From assembly GCF_003668875.1 (NCBI RefSeq), contig NZ_RAWM01000026.1, positions 1-64,000 of the forward strand: a DNA stretch of 64,000 nucleotides. The letters run 5' to 3'. Every line of letters starts with the position of its first letter. Within the stretch, counting starts at the first letter, position 1. The position numbers were made by a program, and so were the translations under genes. Below, piece by piece: positions 9,205 to 18,539 of this stretch. The notes under the pieces were generated by a model. The model was given only the letters and a program-made list of their open reading frames with translations, was not told the origin of the DNA and did not search any database. Source of the stretch: Corallococcus interemptor. Lineage in GTDB: Bacteria; Myxococcota; Myxococcia; Myxococcales; Myxococcaceae.

Positions 9205-9893
9205 AGACGATTGGCTTGCTGGGCGGGATGAGCTGGGAGTCCTCGGCGGAGTACTACCGGCTGATCAACGAGCACGTGAAGCGGGAGCTGGGGGGCCACC
9301 ACTCCGCGAAGGTCGTCCTCTACAGCGTGGACTTCCAGGAGATTGAACACGCCCAGAGCGCCGGCCGCTGGGACGACGCGGCCCGCATCCTGTGCGACGC
9401 CGCCCGGGCGCTGGAACGCGCGGGGGCCGAGGCCCTGGTGCTGTGCACCAACACCATGCACAAGCTGGCGCCGGACATCACCGCCGCCATCCGCATCCCC
9501 TTCCTGCACATCGCGGAGGTCACCGCGCGGGAGATCCTTCGCGCCAACGTGAAGACCGTGGGCCTGCTCGGGACGCGCTACACGATGGAGCAGGACTTCT
9601 ACAAAGGCAGGCTCGCCCAGTCAGGCCTGGAGGTCCTGGTGCCCACCGACGAGGAGCGCCAGGTCGTCCATGACGTCATCTACCAGGAGCTGTGCCTGGG
9701 ACAGGTGAAGGACGCCTCCCGGGAACGCTACCAGCGCATCATGGAGGGCCTGGTCCGCCGGGGCGCAGAGGGGATCATCCTGGGCTGCACGGAGATCACC
9801 CTGCTCATCAAACCCGGCGACGCGCCGGTGCCGGTGTTCGACACCACGGCCATCCACGCCAGGACGGCCGCCGGGTTCTGTCTGGGCGCGTAG
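9201..9893 (+). CDS. Aspartate/glutamate racemase-family enzyme
   Basis: PLP-independent amino-acid racemase of 230 residues, related to aspartate racemase and YgeA. The two catalytic cysteines are visible in LCTNTMH (Cys82) and GCTEI (Cys196), one per half of the pseudo-symmetric fold. The N terminus MKTIGLLGGMSWESS is typical. The start overlaps the AraC gene stop by four bases. Substrate could be aspartate, glutamate or a broader set. D-amino acids feed peptidoglycan and signalling, but nothing here fixes the role. Confidence 0.92.
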   Translation: MKTIGLLGGMSWESSAEYYRLINEHVKRELGGHHSAKVVLYSVDFQEIEHAQSAGRWDDAARILCDAARALERAGAEALVLCTNTMHKLAPDITAAIRIPFLHIAEVTAREILRANVKTVGLLGTRYTMEQDFYKGRLAQSGLEVLVPTDEERQVVHDVIYQELCLGQVKDASRERYQRIMEGLVRRGAEGIILGCTEITLLIKPGDAPVPVFDTTAIHARTAAGFCLGA

Positions 9894-9899
9894 CCCGTT

Positions 9900-10514
9900 T
9901 CAGAACGTGTACTTCACGCGCGGGAACACCGCGAACGACATGATGTTGGGCCCGATGATGTAGCGCCCGAGCAGGTCCGCGCCCACGGAGAAGTGGTCGA
10001 AGGACGTCGCGTACTCGATGCCGATGCCCAGGCCCGCGTTGAACGCGTTGATGGACTGCCCCGGGTCGCCGTCCTCCGGATTGACCGGCCGGGGCTCCAG
10101 GCGCGTGTAGCCCGCCGCCACCTTGGGCGTCAGGTAGAAGCGGTTGGCCAGCTGCACGTGGTACGCGGCCGTCAGGTCGCCGAAGGCCACGGTGAAGTTG
10201 TCCGCCAGCGCGCAGACGTTGGAGTCCGGCAGGTAGTCTGCGAAGCAGTTCTGCGCGGACGAGCCCAGCGCGAAGTGGGCCCCCAGCGAGATCTGCTCCG
10301 TCAGGTCGTACCCGATGCCCAGCTGCACGTACGACTGCGCGTTGGAGTAGCTGTTCTCGCCGCCCACCGTGAAGAACACACCCAGGTCGGTCTCGGTGAA
10401 GAACCCCCGGCGCGGCTCGAACGGTACGCCCTCCGGCGGCGTGGCCCCCAGGGCCGGCGTCGACAGCGCGAGCGCGGCCAACAGCAGCGACTTCCTCACG
10501 ACTCCTCCCGTCAC
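9900..10514 (-). CDS. nfsH: NfsH-like outer-membrane beta-barrel protein
   Basis: Last gene of the eight-gene nfs-type locus. The 204-residue protein has an N-terminal signal peptide (RKSLLLAALALSTPALGA) and alternating amphipathic strands that end in the aromatic RVKYTF, typical of an outer-membrane barrel. In Myxococcus, NfsH is part of the envelope complex needed for spore-coat assembly. The GTG at 10514 is preferred because GCAGGAGG lies five bases upstream; a second GTG with GGAGGA upstream is at 10499. An in-frame extension to 10625 runs across the G/H terminator hairpin and is unlikely. The gene is separated from nfsG by 149 bases. Confidence 0.8.
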   Translation of the reverse strand: MTGGVVRKSLLLAALALSTPALGATPPEGVPFEPRRGFFTETDLGVFFTVGGENSYSNAQSYVQLGIGYDLTEQISLGAHFALGSSAQNCFADYLPDSNVCALADNFTVAFGDLTAAYHVQLANRFYLTPKVAAGYTRLEPRPVNPEDGDPGQSINAFNAGLGIGIEYATSFDHFSVGADLLGRYIIGPNIMSFAVFPRVKYTF

Positions 10515-10600
10515 GTTGTCCTCCTGCTCCCTTGCACGCCTGGCAGCAGTGGGACGGACAGTAGTGACGCCCGGCACGAAACGGCAGCGGGGAAAAATGA

Positions 10601-10632
10601 AAATGGCGTGGACCGTTTCGTCCACGCCATTT
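10601..10632 (-). terminator. Perfect hairpin with T tract between nfsG and nfsH
   Basis: AAATGGCGTGGAC (10601-10613) and GTCCACGCCATTT (10620-10632) form a perfect 13-base-pair stem with a 6-base loop. On the minus strand the stem runs straight into TTTCATTTTTCCCC, a rho-independent terminator for transcripts leaving nfsG. It should end or reduce read-through into nfsH. Confidence 0.85.
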
Positions 10633-10663
10633 CGGTCTTCCAGTCTACGAATCGCGCCCCGGA

Positions 10664-12721
10664 CTACTCAGCGGCGTCCGAGCCCGAGGGCGAGAACAGC
10701 CAGGGGTAGGTGACGTTCACCACGCCGCCGCCCTTGGGCTCCGGGAACTTCCAGCGGCGGATGCGGGAGATCATGCACTGCTCCGCCGGGGTGCTGCCCA
10801 GCGTGGACTCCGACACGCTGGCGTCCGCCACCGCGCCCGCCGGGTCGATGGTGAAGGCCACCGCGACCTTGCCGGCCAGCGCCGGGTTCTTGTTCAGCTC
10901 CGACTCGTAGCAGTACTTGATCTCGTTCTGGTGCCGCCGGATGACCTTGGCGATGACGTCCTTGTCCAGGCCGCCAATCACCGTCGTCTTGCCGGGGATG
11001 ACCTTGGTGACGGACTTGCCGCGGCCGCCCAGGTCGATGCCGCCCGAGCCACCCGTGCCCCGGCCGTTGCCCTGGGTGCCCAGGCCGCCGATGCCCAGCG
11101 CCGTGCCGCCACCGCCGTTGCCCGTGCCACGCGAACCCAGGCCGCCCACGCCGTGCGCATCACCCATGGCCGCGCCGCCCTTGAGGCCGCCCAGCGAGTT
11201 GTTGATGCCGGTGCCGATGCCGCCCGGACCGAACACGTCGGAAGCGCCACCCTTCATGCCCTTGAGCGCGCCGAGGAGGCCCACCTTGCCCACCACCTGG
11301 CGGTCCTTCTCCTTCTTGGACTTGTCCACCACCGGGGTGCCCGGCTTGGAGGGCGCGGCCTCCTCCTGCTTCGCCTCCTGCTTGCCGAACTTGCCCTCTT
11401 CGTCCTTGGCCTTGGCGCCCTCTTCCACGCCGGAGAGCTGGAGCTTCTTCGCCTCCTCCTTCTTCTCCGGGGCGATGAGGAACTTGGCCACGCGCTGCTG
11501 GGACTCGAAGACGTCATCCGCGGACTTCGTCTCCGTGCGCGGCGTCAGCACCATGGCGGTGACGAACGCGGCGGAAGCGAGGATGCAGATGGCGGCGATC
11601 TTGAAGAAGCTGAAGTCGCGGTCGGACAGCGACGTCGCCAGGATGGCCGGCGACGGCTTCACGTAGCGCACCACGAACGCCAGCGTGCCCAGCGACACCT
11701 CCGCGCGGTCATGCAGGCCCAGCGTGAAGAGCTGCTCCGTCTCCGCGGACGCGGCGTTGAGCTGGCCCGCGGCGCGCAGCGCGTCCTTCGTGCGCACGTC
11801 ACCCTTGTTGGTGACGAAGACGCCGGAGCCCGCCGGAGCGCGCAGCTCCAGCTTGTCGCCCTTGCTCACCGCCAGCACGTGGCTCTTGCCCACCTGCGGC
11901 GAGTACACGGTGAAGGTGTTCTTGGCGCCCTCGCCAATGGTGACCGGCGCGCCGTCCTTGAAGTGCTGGACCTCCAGCATCTGGTCGCCCCAGAGCATGG
12001 ACACCTGGAGCACCTTCGCTTCCGGCGTGGGCTGCGCGTCCGGAGGCAGGGGCTCCTGCAGGTGCGGCGGAGGCTGCGGCTTGCGGGCCGCGGCCACCTG
12101 GGGAGGCGTGGCCTTGCGCGCCGCCACCGGAGGCGGCGGGACGAACACGGCCGTGGACGTCACGTTCGTGGACACCTGCGTGCCCAGCGCGCCCGCCGGA
12201 GCGGAGCGCGGCGTGCTCACCGTGCCCACCACGTTGGCCGTGGGCGCGGCGTTCATCGCGGGCCGCGGAGGCGGAGGCGCCTGCCGCATGTTGGGAGGCA
12301 CCACCGGCGCCGCGTGGGCCGCCGGAGCCGCGGGTGGTACCACCGGGCGCTGCTGGAACACGCCGGGCTGAGCCACCGCCGCGGCCGGAGCCACCGGCCG
12401 GGGTGCTTCACCGAACAGCACCTCCACGCGGGAGGTACCGACCGTGAGCACATCCCCGGGCTTGAGCGCCGTGGGGATGATGAGCTTCTGCCCGGACACC
12501 TGGGTGCCGCCTTCACTGCCCAGGTCGATGGCCGTCACGGAGCCATCGTTGTCCACCTTCAGCATCACGTGGAGGTTGGACACGCGCGGATCCTGAATCT
12601 TCACCGCCGCCTGGGCGCCCGACCCCACGATGACACTCTCCGCCTCCGAAACCGTCTCCTGGATGGAGCCGTCCGGGGTGGTGATCCGAAGCGTCAATCC
12701 GTTTTTTCTCGCCGCCGCCAT
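10664..12721 (-). CDS. nfsG: NfsG-like inner-membrane protein: FHA domain, one TM, AgmX/PglI-type TonB-like C terminus
   Basis: Predicted inner-membrane energy-coupling protein of 685 residues, likely linking the AglRQS-type motor to the periplasmic and outer-membrane Nfs parts. Residues 1-105 form an FHA-like domain (VIVGSGAQAAVKI, RVSNLHVML). A Pro/Ala-rich linker follows, then a second FHA-like region at about 230-340, and one membrane helix near 370-395. A charged Lys/Glu segment, a long Gly-rich stretch (about 480-570) and a C-terminal domain with two cysteines (KYCYESELNKNP and AEQCMISRIRRWKFPEP) complete it. That last domain is characteristic of AgmX/PglI/GltG proteins. Its start lies 56 bases after the nfsF stop. 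Confidence 0.85.
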   Translation of the reverse strand: MAAARKNGLTLRITTPDGSIQETVSEAESVIVGSGAQAAVKIQDPRVSNLHVMLKVDNDGSVTAIDLGSEGGTQVSGQKLIIPTALKPGDVLTVGTSRVEVLFGEAPRPVAPAAAVAQPGVFQQRPVVPPAAPAAHAAPVVPPNMRQAPPPPRPAMNAAPTANVVGTVSTPRSAPAGALGTQVSTNVTSTAVFVPPPPVAARKATPPQVAAARKPQPPPHLQEPLPPDAQPTPEAKVLQVSMLWGDQMLEVQHFKDGAPVTIGEGAKNTFTVYSPQVGKSHVLAVSKGDKLELRAPAGSGVFVTNKGDVRTKDALRAAGQLNAASAETEQLFTLGLHDRAEVSLGTLAFVVRYVKPSPAILATSLSDRDFSFFKIAAICILASAAFVTAMVLTPRTETKSADDVFESQQRVAKFLIAPEKKEEAKKLQLSGVEEGAKAKDEEGKFGKQEAKQEEAAPSKPGTPVVDKSKKEKDRQVVGKVGLLGALKGMKGGASDVFGPGGIGTGINNSLGGLKGGAAMGDAHGVGGLGSRGTGNGGGGTALGIGGLGTQGNGRGTGGSGGIDLGGRGKSVTKVIPGKTTVIGGLDKDVIAKVIRRHQNEIKYCYESELNKNPALAGKVAVAFTIDPAGAVADASVSESTLGSTPAEQCMISRIRRWKFPEPKGGGVVNVTYPWLFSPSGSDAAE

Positions 12722-12777
12722 GAAGTTCTTCCTTCTTCCCTTCCCGTCCCGAAAACGTTCAACGCCACCTGTGCCGT

Positions 12778-13062
12778 CTAGAGATTGTCCGCGGACTTCT
12801 GAAGCTCCGGGTCGAAGTTCTCCCGGACCTTGATGAGGCTTTGGAAATCCGTCTTCTTGCGGTTGAGGACGTAGGAGCCTTCCGGCTTGGTGAGCTCGCC
12901 CTCCACCGCCACATCCGTGAAATCAATCACCGTCTTCTTGCGGTACACGGTGCGATCCTCCTCCTGGATGATCTTCACCGAGTCCTTGCCGTCCTGCGCC
13001 AGGGCGGGAGCCGCCACCCCCAGCCCTCCCACCATCACCATCGCTGCCAGCAGTCGCTTCAT
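12778..13062 (-). CDS. nfsF: NfsF-like small periplasmic protein
   Basis: Protein of 94 residues with a signal peptide (MKRLLAAMVMVGGLGVAAP, cleavage probably after ALA) and a short charged mature part of about 70 residues with no recognised domain. The role is inferred from position: the sixth gene in the nfsA-H order between an NfsE-like lipoprotein and NfsG. The ATG at 13062 is preferred to an upstream in-frame extension because it places the signal peptide at the N terminus and has GGCGGAG a suitable distance upstream. Confidence 0.75.
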   Translation of the reverse strand: MKRLLAAMVMVGGLGVAAPALAQDGKDSVKIIQEEDRTVYRKKTVIDFTDVAVEGELTKPEGSYVLNRKKTDFQSLIKVRENFDPELQKSADNL

Positions 13063-13140
13063 GTGATGTCTCCGCCAAGGCCCGCTTCGCGTCTTCCAAT
13101 GCAGGGCTCGCACCAACTCCAAGTCCCTGGATTCTAAGGG

Positions 13141-13210
13141 AGCCGCCCGGTCGCTTGCACCTGGGCGGCTGGAGGAGGGAAGAAAGTTCTCGTCCTTCCC
13201 GCCAGGACGA
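13141..13210 (-). other. Two hairpins in the nfsE-nfsF gap
   Basis: The 159-base gap between nfsE and nfsF holds two inverted repeats. The first is AGCCGCCC (13141-13148) / GGGCGGCT (13163-13170). The second is TCGTCCT (13190-13196) / AGGACGA (13204-13210). On the minus strand the second is followed by the pyrimidine-rich GAACTTTCTTCCCTCC. They may weaken transcription past nfsE or protect the mRNA end; neither has a strong T tract. Confidence 0.45.
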
Positions 13211-13221
13211 CTGTTGTTTCT

Positions 13222-14598
13222 TCAGGGCGCCGGAGCCGGCTCCGGCTGCGTCTGTCCATTGTCAGACGCTTCCGCTTCGCCAGCCGGAGCCTCCTCCTGC
13301 TCGGGCGCGTTGGCGTCCTGGGGCAGCTGGTTCATCACGGACGAACCCGCGCCGCCGGTGGCCGCCGCGTCCTTCTTCTCCTCGCCCTGCGCCTCCGCCG
13401 TGGCGGCCGGAGCCGGCGGCGGGTTCTTGAGCATGTTCTGCAGGCCGTTCACCTTCGCGGCGATCAGCTGCTTGTCCTGATCCGACGTGGACGACAGCTC
13501 CTTGCAGCGGTCCAGGAACGCGATGGCCTTCTCGAAGCCCACGCGATCAGCCGCGTACGCCCAGCCCGCGCCGCACACCGCCTCCGGCTTGTCCGCTGCG
13601 CGCGCGAGCACCTTCTCGAACGCCTCGCCCGCGGCGACGCCCTTCTTCGGATCCAGCCCCTTCTGACCGTCCAGCGCGTACGCCAGGTATAGCTGGCCCT
13701 CCAGGCCGTCGGGCTCCAGGGACAGGGCCTTGGTGAAGGCCCGCTCCGCGCCCGCGTAGTCGCGGTAGCTCAGCGCCAGCGCGCCCAGGTTGAGGTGGCC
13801 CGGCGCGAAGTTGTCATCCAGCGACACGGCCTTCTGGAACTGGGCGAGCGCGCGCGGGCGGTCGTCCATCTTCAGGTAGATCATCCCCAGCGTGTTGGAG
13901 ATGGCCGGATCCTCCTGCGCCACCTTGCGGGCGTTGATGACCAGCAACTCCGCCAGGCGGTACTGGCCCCGGTCGTACGCCACCAGCGCCAGCGTCTTGT
14001 ACGCCTCCGGGTTGTCCTTGCTGCGCGCCAGCACGCGCCGGCCGGTGGCCTCCGCCTCCTCCAGCTTGCCCGCCAGCCGGTACGTCGCGGCCAGCGCGTT
14101 GAGCACGGGCTCGTCATGCTCGTGGCCCGGCGTCTGGAGCGCCTTGCCGTAGAGCGAGATGGCCTCCTCCAGCTGGCCCTCGTGCCGGTGCATCAGCCCC
14201 AGGTTCATCACGGACGGCGTGTGCGCCGGGTCCAGGGCCAGCACCTGCTCGTACGCCACGCGGGCGTCCGCCGGGCGGCCCTGCTTCTCCGCGATGACGC
14301 CCAGGTTGAAGCGGGCGTTGAGCGCCTTGGGCTCCTGGGAGACGACCGCCTCGAAGCCCTTGCGAGCGGCGTCCAGGTCCCCGGCCTCGTAGGCCCGCAG
14401 GGCCTGCGCGAACTGGCCGTTGGTGTCGCCCTTCTCCACCGGAGCGGGGACGGGCCTGGCTTCAGCGGCGGTGACCGTGGCGGCGGGCTTCTCCACCGCG
14501 TTCATCGCGACGGGCCTGGGGCCCGTGGCGCAGGCCGTGGTGAAGGCGAAGGCGAAGGCCCCCGCCAGGAACATCCGCTTGGTGCGAAAGCCGTCCAT
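13222..14598 (-). CDS. nfsE: NfsE-like TPR lipoprotein
   Basis: Predicted lipoprotein of 458 residues built mostly of tetratricopeptide repeats, probably on the periplasmic face of the envelope. From the ATG at 14598 the N terminus is MDGFRTKR, a hydrophobic stretch, then a lipobox-like TTAC. TPR units such as ARFNLGVIAEKQGRPADARV repeat through the middle. The C terminus is acidic and rich in Pro, Ala and Gln. The ATG at 14598 has a GGGGACGGGG tract just upstream. The frame also opens with a GTG at 14649 that overlaps the nfsD stop (GTGA), which would lengthen the protein by 17 residues. Confidence 0.83.
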   Translation of the reverse strand: MDGFRTKRMFLAGAFAFAFTTACATGPRPVAMNAVEKPAATVTAAEARPVPAPVEKGDTNGQFAQALRAYEAGDLDAARKGFEAVVSQEPKALNARFNLGVIAEKQGRPADARVAYEQVLALDPAHTPSVMNLGLMHRHEGQLEEAISLYGKALQTPGHEHDEPVLNALAATYRLAGKLEEAEATGRRVLARSKDNPEAYKTLALVAYDRGQYRLAELLVINARKVAQEDPAISNTLGMIYLKMDDRPRALAQFQKAVSLDDNFAPGHLNLGALALSYRDYAGAERAFTKALSLEPDGLEGQLYLAYALDGQKGLDPKKGVAAGEAFEKVLARAADKPEAVCGAGWAYAADRVGFEKAIAFLDRCKELSSTSDQDKQLIAAKVNGLQNMLKNPPPAPAATAEAQGEEKKDAAATGGAGSSVMNQLPQDANAPEQEEAPAGEAEASDNGQTQPEPAPAP

Positions 14599-14645
14599 CC
14601 CCGTCCCCTTCAACTGGCTGCTCATGTCGATGCTGTGGTTCGTCT

Positions 14646-17600
14646 TCACGGCTGGACCCCCTCGAGCGAGGCGGTGGGCTCGGGCTTCGCGGCCTCCGGC
14701 GCCCCTTCCGGAGCGGCCGGCTTCGCACCTTCAGCGGGCACGGCCTCCGGCGCGGCGGCGGGCGTGGCCTGGGGCTTGGGCTCCGCGGAGGCGCTGACGG
14801 GGCCGTTGAGGTCCTTCAGCACGCCCGAGGCGATGCGCGAATCACTGCTGCCCCGGTACGTCACCGGCTTCACCTGGGCGTAGGCACCCGGGCGCAGCTT
14901 GTTGATCTGATCCTGCGCCGCCAGCGTCCACTCGCTGTAGATGCCCAGCTCGTAGGCCTTCTGGAGGCCCTTCTCCAGCGCCTCGCTGGACTTCTCCTCC
15001 AGCGGCATGGCCAGGTTCTCCAGCTCCGCGCGGTACATGCTGAGCTGCTCGTCATCCAGCCCGGATGGGTCCGGCGAGTCCATGATGTTGCGCGCGAAGT
15101 CCGCGTACGCGAGGCCGATGCGGGTCAGCGCCGCGATGCCCCACTCGCCGGAACCCGTGGCGAGCACCGCCGCGTACTCCTTCTCCACGCGCAGCATCTC
15201 CTTCTGCTTGGCCTGAAGGTCGCGGCGGATGGTGGAGACGCGCGTGAACTTGATGTCGCTGAAGCGCTTCCACGTGGGCTCCAGCGCCAGGAAGCGCGCG
15301 TGGCCGTACGCGTTGAGCACCGCGGTGTCCTTGCGGACGGTCTCCGGCAGCTTGTTCCAGCCGCGCACCAGCTCGTCCTGCGCCTTCTCCTGGCCGCGCA
15401 CGTCCTTCATCTTCTGGTACGCCAGCAGCTCGTGGTAGCGCGCCAGGTACGCCTGCCCCGCGGCGGTGCGCGAGTCGCGGCCGTAGTCCTCCACGAACCG
15501 GCTGAAGGCGCGGGCCGCGTCGCCCCACTTCTTCTCCTTCTCCCAGACCAGGCCGATGGAGAAGGCCACCTGCGGCACGTCCTTGCGGTCCTTGAAGCGC
15601 GCCAGGTAGTTGTTCCATGCCGTAACGGCCTTCTGGGACTCGCCCAGGCCGTCGTACCAGACGCCCGCGTTGAAGAGGGCATCCGCCACCCACTCGCCCG
15701 CCGCGTCCACCTGCGCCTTGCGCTCGGCGGCCTTCTGCGCGCGCTTGGACTCCACGTCCTCCACGGCGCCCGGCGTGTCGTCCTTCTTCGCGACGGCGGC
15801 AGGCTTCGCCTTCGTGTCCCTGGCCTTCTTCGCCTGCGTCTCGCGGGCCTTCATCGCCGCGTCGTAGGCGGCCACGAAGGACTCGGACATGGCCGCGGCC
15901 TTCTTGAACTCGGCGACCTTCTCGTAGAGGCCGGACAGCGTGTAGCGGGTCTTCAATTCGAAGTTGCTGTTCGGGTACTCCTTGAGGACGCGCTCGCCGG
16001 CGGTGATGCCCTTGTCCACCTCACCGGCCTCCTGCGCGATGACCATCGCGTAGGTGAGCGCGCGGTCCGCGTTCTCCGACCTGGGGAACTCCGTCACGAA
16101 GGCCAGGAACTCCTCGGCGGCCTTCGCCGGGTTCTTCTCCTTCTTGTAGACGACCTCGTCCACGTACTTGTACTGGCTGCCCTCCACCACGCGAGAGACG
16201 CGCAGGGCGAAGTCGGAGCCGGGCTTGGACAGCTTCTTGTTGGAGAGGAACTTGCGCGAGAGCGTGTTGAGTTCCTGCCACTCCTCGCGGCTCTCCAGCA
16301 CGTACATGGTCAGGTCCGCGGCGTCGCGCGAGCGGCGCTCCTCCGGGAACTTCTCGATGATCTCCCCGAAGCGGCGGGCCGCGTCCACGAAGTGCGCGCG
16401 GTCGTAGAGGATGACGGCGGCCTGGTAGCGCAGGTCGATCTCATCCTGGTTGCCCGGGAACAGGGTGTTGTACGTGTCGCACGCGGCGACCAGCCGGTCC
16501 TCGAACTTCGTGAGCGGCTGCTCGGCCTGCTCCTTGGCGTCGCGCTTCACCAGCTTCTGCTTGGCGACGTCGCCCTTGTCCTTCTTCTCGTCGACCTTCT
16601 GGCCGTCCTTCAGGTCGCTCTTGGCGATCTGGCCGCGCTCGATCTTGACCAGCTTGTCGTACGCGAGCACCGCGTTGTACGCGGCGGACTTGCGGTAGGA
16701 CTCGTTGGAGACCTCCTTCGCGGAGTCGCGGTCCGGGATCTTGAACGCGACGACGGCGTCGTACTCACCGGCGGCGGCCTCCCACTCCTCCAGGGCCCAG
16801 AGGATTTCGGCGTAGAAGAAGCGGATGTTGAAGGCGGAGTCCGCCACGAACTCCGGGTTGTCGCTGGAGGCGAACGCGTCCACGTACTGCTTGTAGATGT
16901 CGCGCGCCAGCCGGTAGGTCTCCACCTGGCGCGTCTTCTGCGCCTCCTGGTGGTACTCCGTGACCATCACGCGCATGGCCTCTTCGGTGACGCTGAAGGC
17001 GTTGCGCAGCACGCCCGCGTTGCCGGCGTTGGCGGTCCACCACTCGCCACCGGGGCGGTAGAGGTCCACCATCCGCTTCATCTCCTTGCGGACCTGCTGG
17101 CGCTGACGCAGGCCTTCGTACGCGCGCACCACCGCCTGCTGGTACTCCGGCGCGTTCGCGCCCATGGGCGAGTCGTCGATGAGCGTGCGGTACACCAGGA
17201 TGGCGCTGTCGAAGTGGCCCGCGTCCACCAGGCCCGCGGCCGTCTTCGCGAGCAGCCGGCCCTGGCGCCTGGCCGGGGCCTTCTGCTTGAAGTAGGCGAG
17301 CGCCTCCTTGGGCTGATCCAGCTGCACGTAGAAGACGGTGAGGTCGTTGAGGGCCTCCGTGCGCAGGTCGCCCAGCTCCTCGCCGCGCTGGCTCGCGTAG
17401 TCCACGACCTCGTGGAGCTTCTTCAGGCCCGCGTCCAGGTCGCCCGCGTTGAAGTCACACCAGGACAGCTTGTAGGTGGCGTAGGCGTAGATCTTGGGAA
17501 CGCCGGAGTCGCGCGCCTTCTCGTAGTTCTCCTTGGCGGGCGCCAGCTTGTTGTTCTCGAAGTAGTGGTTGCCCAGCTGGATGTACGCGTCCGGGACGAA

Positions 17601-18320
17601 CTGCGACTTCGGGAAGTCGCGGATCAGCTCCTCGTAGCGCTTCACCGCGTCCTCGCGGCGGTTGAGCTCGTAGAGGTTGTAGCCCAGGGAGAAGAGGACC
17701 TCGTCGCGGGCCGGGTAGTCCGGGTACTCGCTGAGGATGGCCTCGTAGATGCGCATCGTCTCCGCGCGGTAGCGCTCGGACTCGCGGTGGTCCTGCTCCG
17801 GCGCGGTGGCCTTCTCACCGCGCGCCACGGCGGCGTCGTAGGCCTTCTCCGCCGTGAGGAACTTCTCCATCTCCAGCTGGTAGAGGTACTTGGACTTCTC
17901 CCAGTAGAGCTCCGACAGGCGGTACTGCATCTCCGCCTTCTGCGTGGAGGTCTCCTGCAGCTTGGGGATGAGGCGCTTGAAGCCTTCAATGGCCTCGTCG
18001 CGCTTCTTGTCCGCGAGCGCGTCCTTCTTGGAGTCCGCGATGCGCGGCGTGTCCGCGAACTTGGCCGTGGCGGGCTTCACCCGCGCCGGGCCCTTGCGCA
18101 TGTCCTGGGGCGCGACGCCGGGCGGAAGCTCCGCCTTCTTCGCCTCCTCCTTGTCCTTCTTGCCGGGGGCCTCGGCCTTCCTGGCCGCGCCCTTCGCAGA
18201 AGAGGACTTCTTCGTCGCCACCTTGCGCGGCGGTGCCGTCTCCTCCGCCGCCTCCCCCACCCCACCGGCCGCGAGCGCGACGCCCACCGCCAGTGCACCG
18301 AACCGAAGAACCACCTTCAT
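14646..18320 (-). CDS. nfsD: NfsD-like giant TPR protein (GltD/AgmU paralogue)
   Basis: Periplasmic scaffold of 1224 residues, similar in size and layout to GltD/AgmU of the gliding machine. It has an N-terminal signal peptide, a Lys/Ala/Pro-rich segment (about 25-90), then many TPR-like helical pairs (for example FSLGYNLYELNRREDAVKRY) through most of the length. Charged Lys-rich insertions lie near residues 565-600 and 830-865, and a Pro/Ala/Glu tail ends the protein. In Myxococcus the homologue is needed for the spore-coat machine. It is separated from nfsC by 252 bases that contain a large hairpin. Confidence 0.86.
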   Translation of the reverse strand: MKVVLRFGALAVGVALAAGGVGEAAEETAPPRKVATKKSSSAKGAARKAEAPGKKDKEEAKKAELPPGVAPQDMRKGPARVKPATAKFADTPRIADSKKDALADKKRDEAIEGFKRLIPKLQETSTQKAEMQYRLSELYWEKSKYLYQLEMEKFLTAEKAYDAAVARGEKATAPEQDHRESERYRAETMRIYEAILSEYPDYPARDEVLFSLGYNLYELNRREDAVKRYEELIRDFPKSQFVPDAYIQLGNHYFENNKLAPAKENYEKARDSGVPKIYAYATYKLSWCDFNAGDLDAGLKKLHEVVDYASQRGEELGDLRTEALNDLTVFYVQLDQPKEALAYFKQKAPARRQGRLLAKTAAGLVDAGHFDSAILVYRTLIDDSPMGANAPEYQQAVVRAYEGLRQRQQVRKEMKRMVDLYRPGGEWWTANAGNAGVLRNAFSVTEEAMRVMVTEYHQEAQKTRQVETYRLARDIYKQYVDAFASSDNPEFVADSAFNIRFFYAEILWALEEWEAAAGEYDAVVAFKIPDRDSAKEVSNESYRKSAAYNAVLAYDKLVKIERGQIAKSDLKDGQKVDEKKDKGDVAKQKLVKRDAKEQAEQPLTKFEDRLVAACDTYNTLFPGNQDEIDLRYQAAVILYDRAHFVDAARRFGEIIEKFPEERRSRDAADLTMYVLESREEWQELNTLSRKFLSNKKLSKPGSDFALRVSRVVEGSQYKYVDEVVYKKEKNPAKAAEEFLAFVTEFPRSENADRALTYAMVIAQEAGEVDKGITAGERVLKEYPNSNFELKTRYTLSGLYEKVAEFKKAAAMSESFVAAYDAAMKARETQAKKARDTKAKPAAVAKKDDTPGAVEDVESKRAQKAAERKAQVDAAGEWVADALFNAGVWYDGLGESQKAVTAWNNYLARFKDRKDVPQVAFSIGLVWEKEKKWGDAARAFSRFVEDYGRDSRTAAGQAYLARYHELLAYQKMKDVRGQEKAQDELVRGWNKLPETVRKDTAVLNAYGHARFLALEPTWKRFSDIKFTRVSTIRRDLQAKQKEMLRVEKEYAAVLATGSGEWGIAALTRIGLAYADFARNIMDSPDPSGLDDEQLSMYRAELENLAMPLEEKSSEALEKGLQKAYELGIYSEWTLAAQDQINKLRPGAYAQVKPVTYRGSSDSRIASGVLKDLNGPVSASAEPKPQATPAAAPEAVPAEGAKPAAPEGAPEAAKPEPTASLEGVQP

Positions 18321-18487
18321 GCGAGCTCCTGGAGAACCGCGCCTCGCCTGCCTGGGAAAACTTCTGCCCAGTTGGGAGGGACGACGGAAAGTAGACGCGG
18401 GTACCCAGAATGAGAAGTGGCCCGGAACGTGCCTTGTGCCCCGGCGTACGCGATCACTCCGGGCCAGTTTCCAGGACTCAACATCAA

Positions 18488-18539
18488 GCGAAGAGGCCCC
18501 GTCCCCCGTGACAAACGCACGGTGGAGGGGCCTCTTTGC
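18488..18539 (-). terminator. Large hairpin between nfsC and nfsD
   Basis: The 13-base arms 18488-18500 (GCGAAGAGGCCCC) and 18527-18539 (GGGGCCTCTTTGC) pair with a single G-U wobble, and the loop contains a second short stem CCGTG/CACGG. It lies about 30 bases after the nfsC stop. It has only a short T run on either strand, so it is an intrinsic-terminator or attenuator candidate rather than certain. Confidence 0.65.

Noticed and set aside
11041-11270. Gly-rich repetitive stretch in nfsG considered as a tandem repeat or CRISPR-like array
   Set aside because: It is coding low-complexity sequence without a constant unit or spacers; natural for AgmX/PglI-type linkers.
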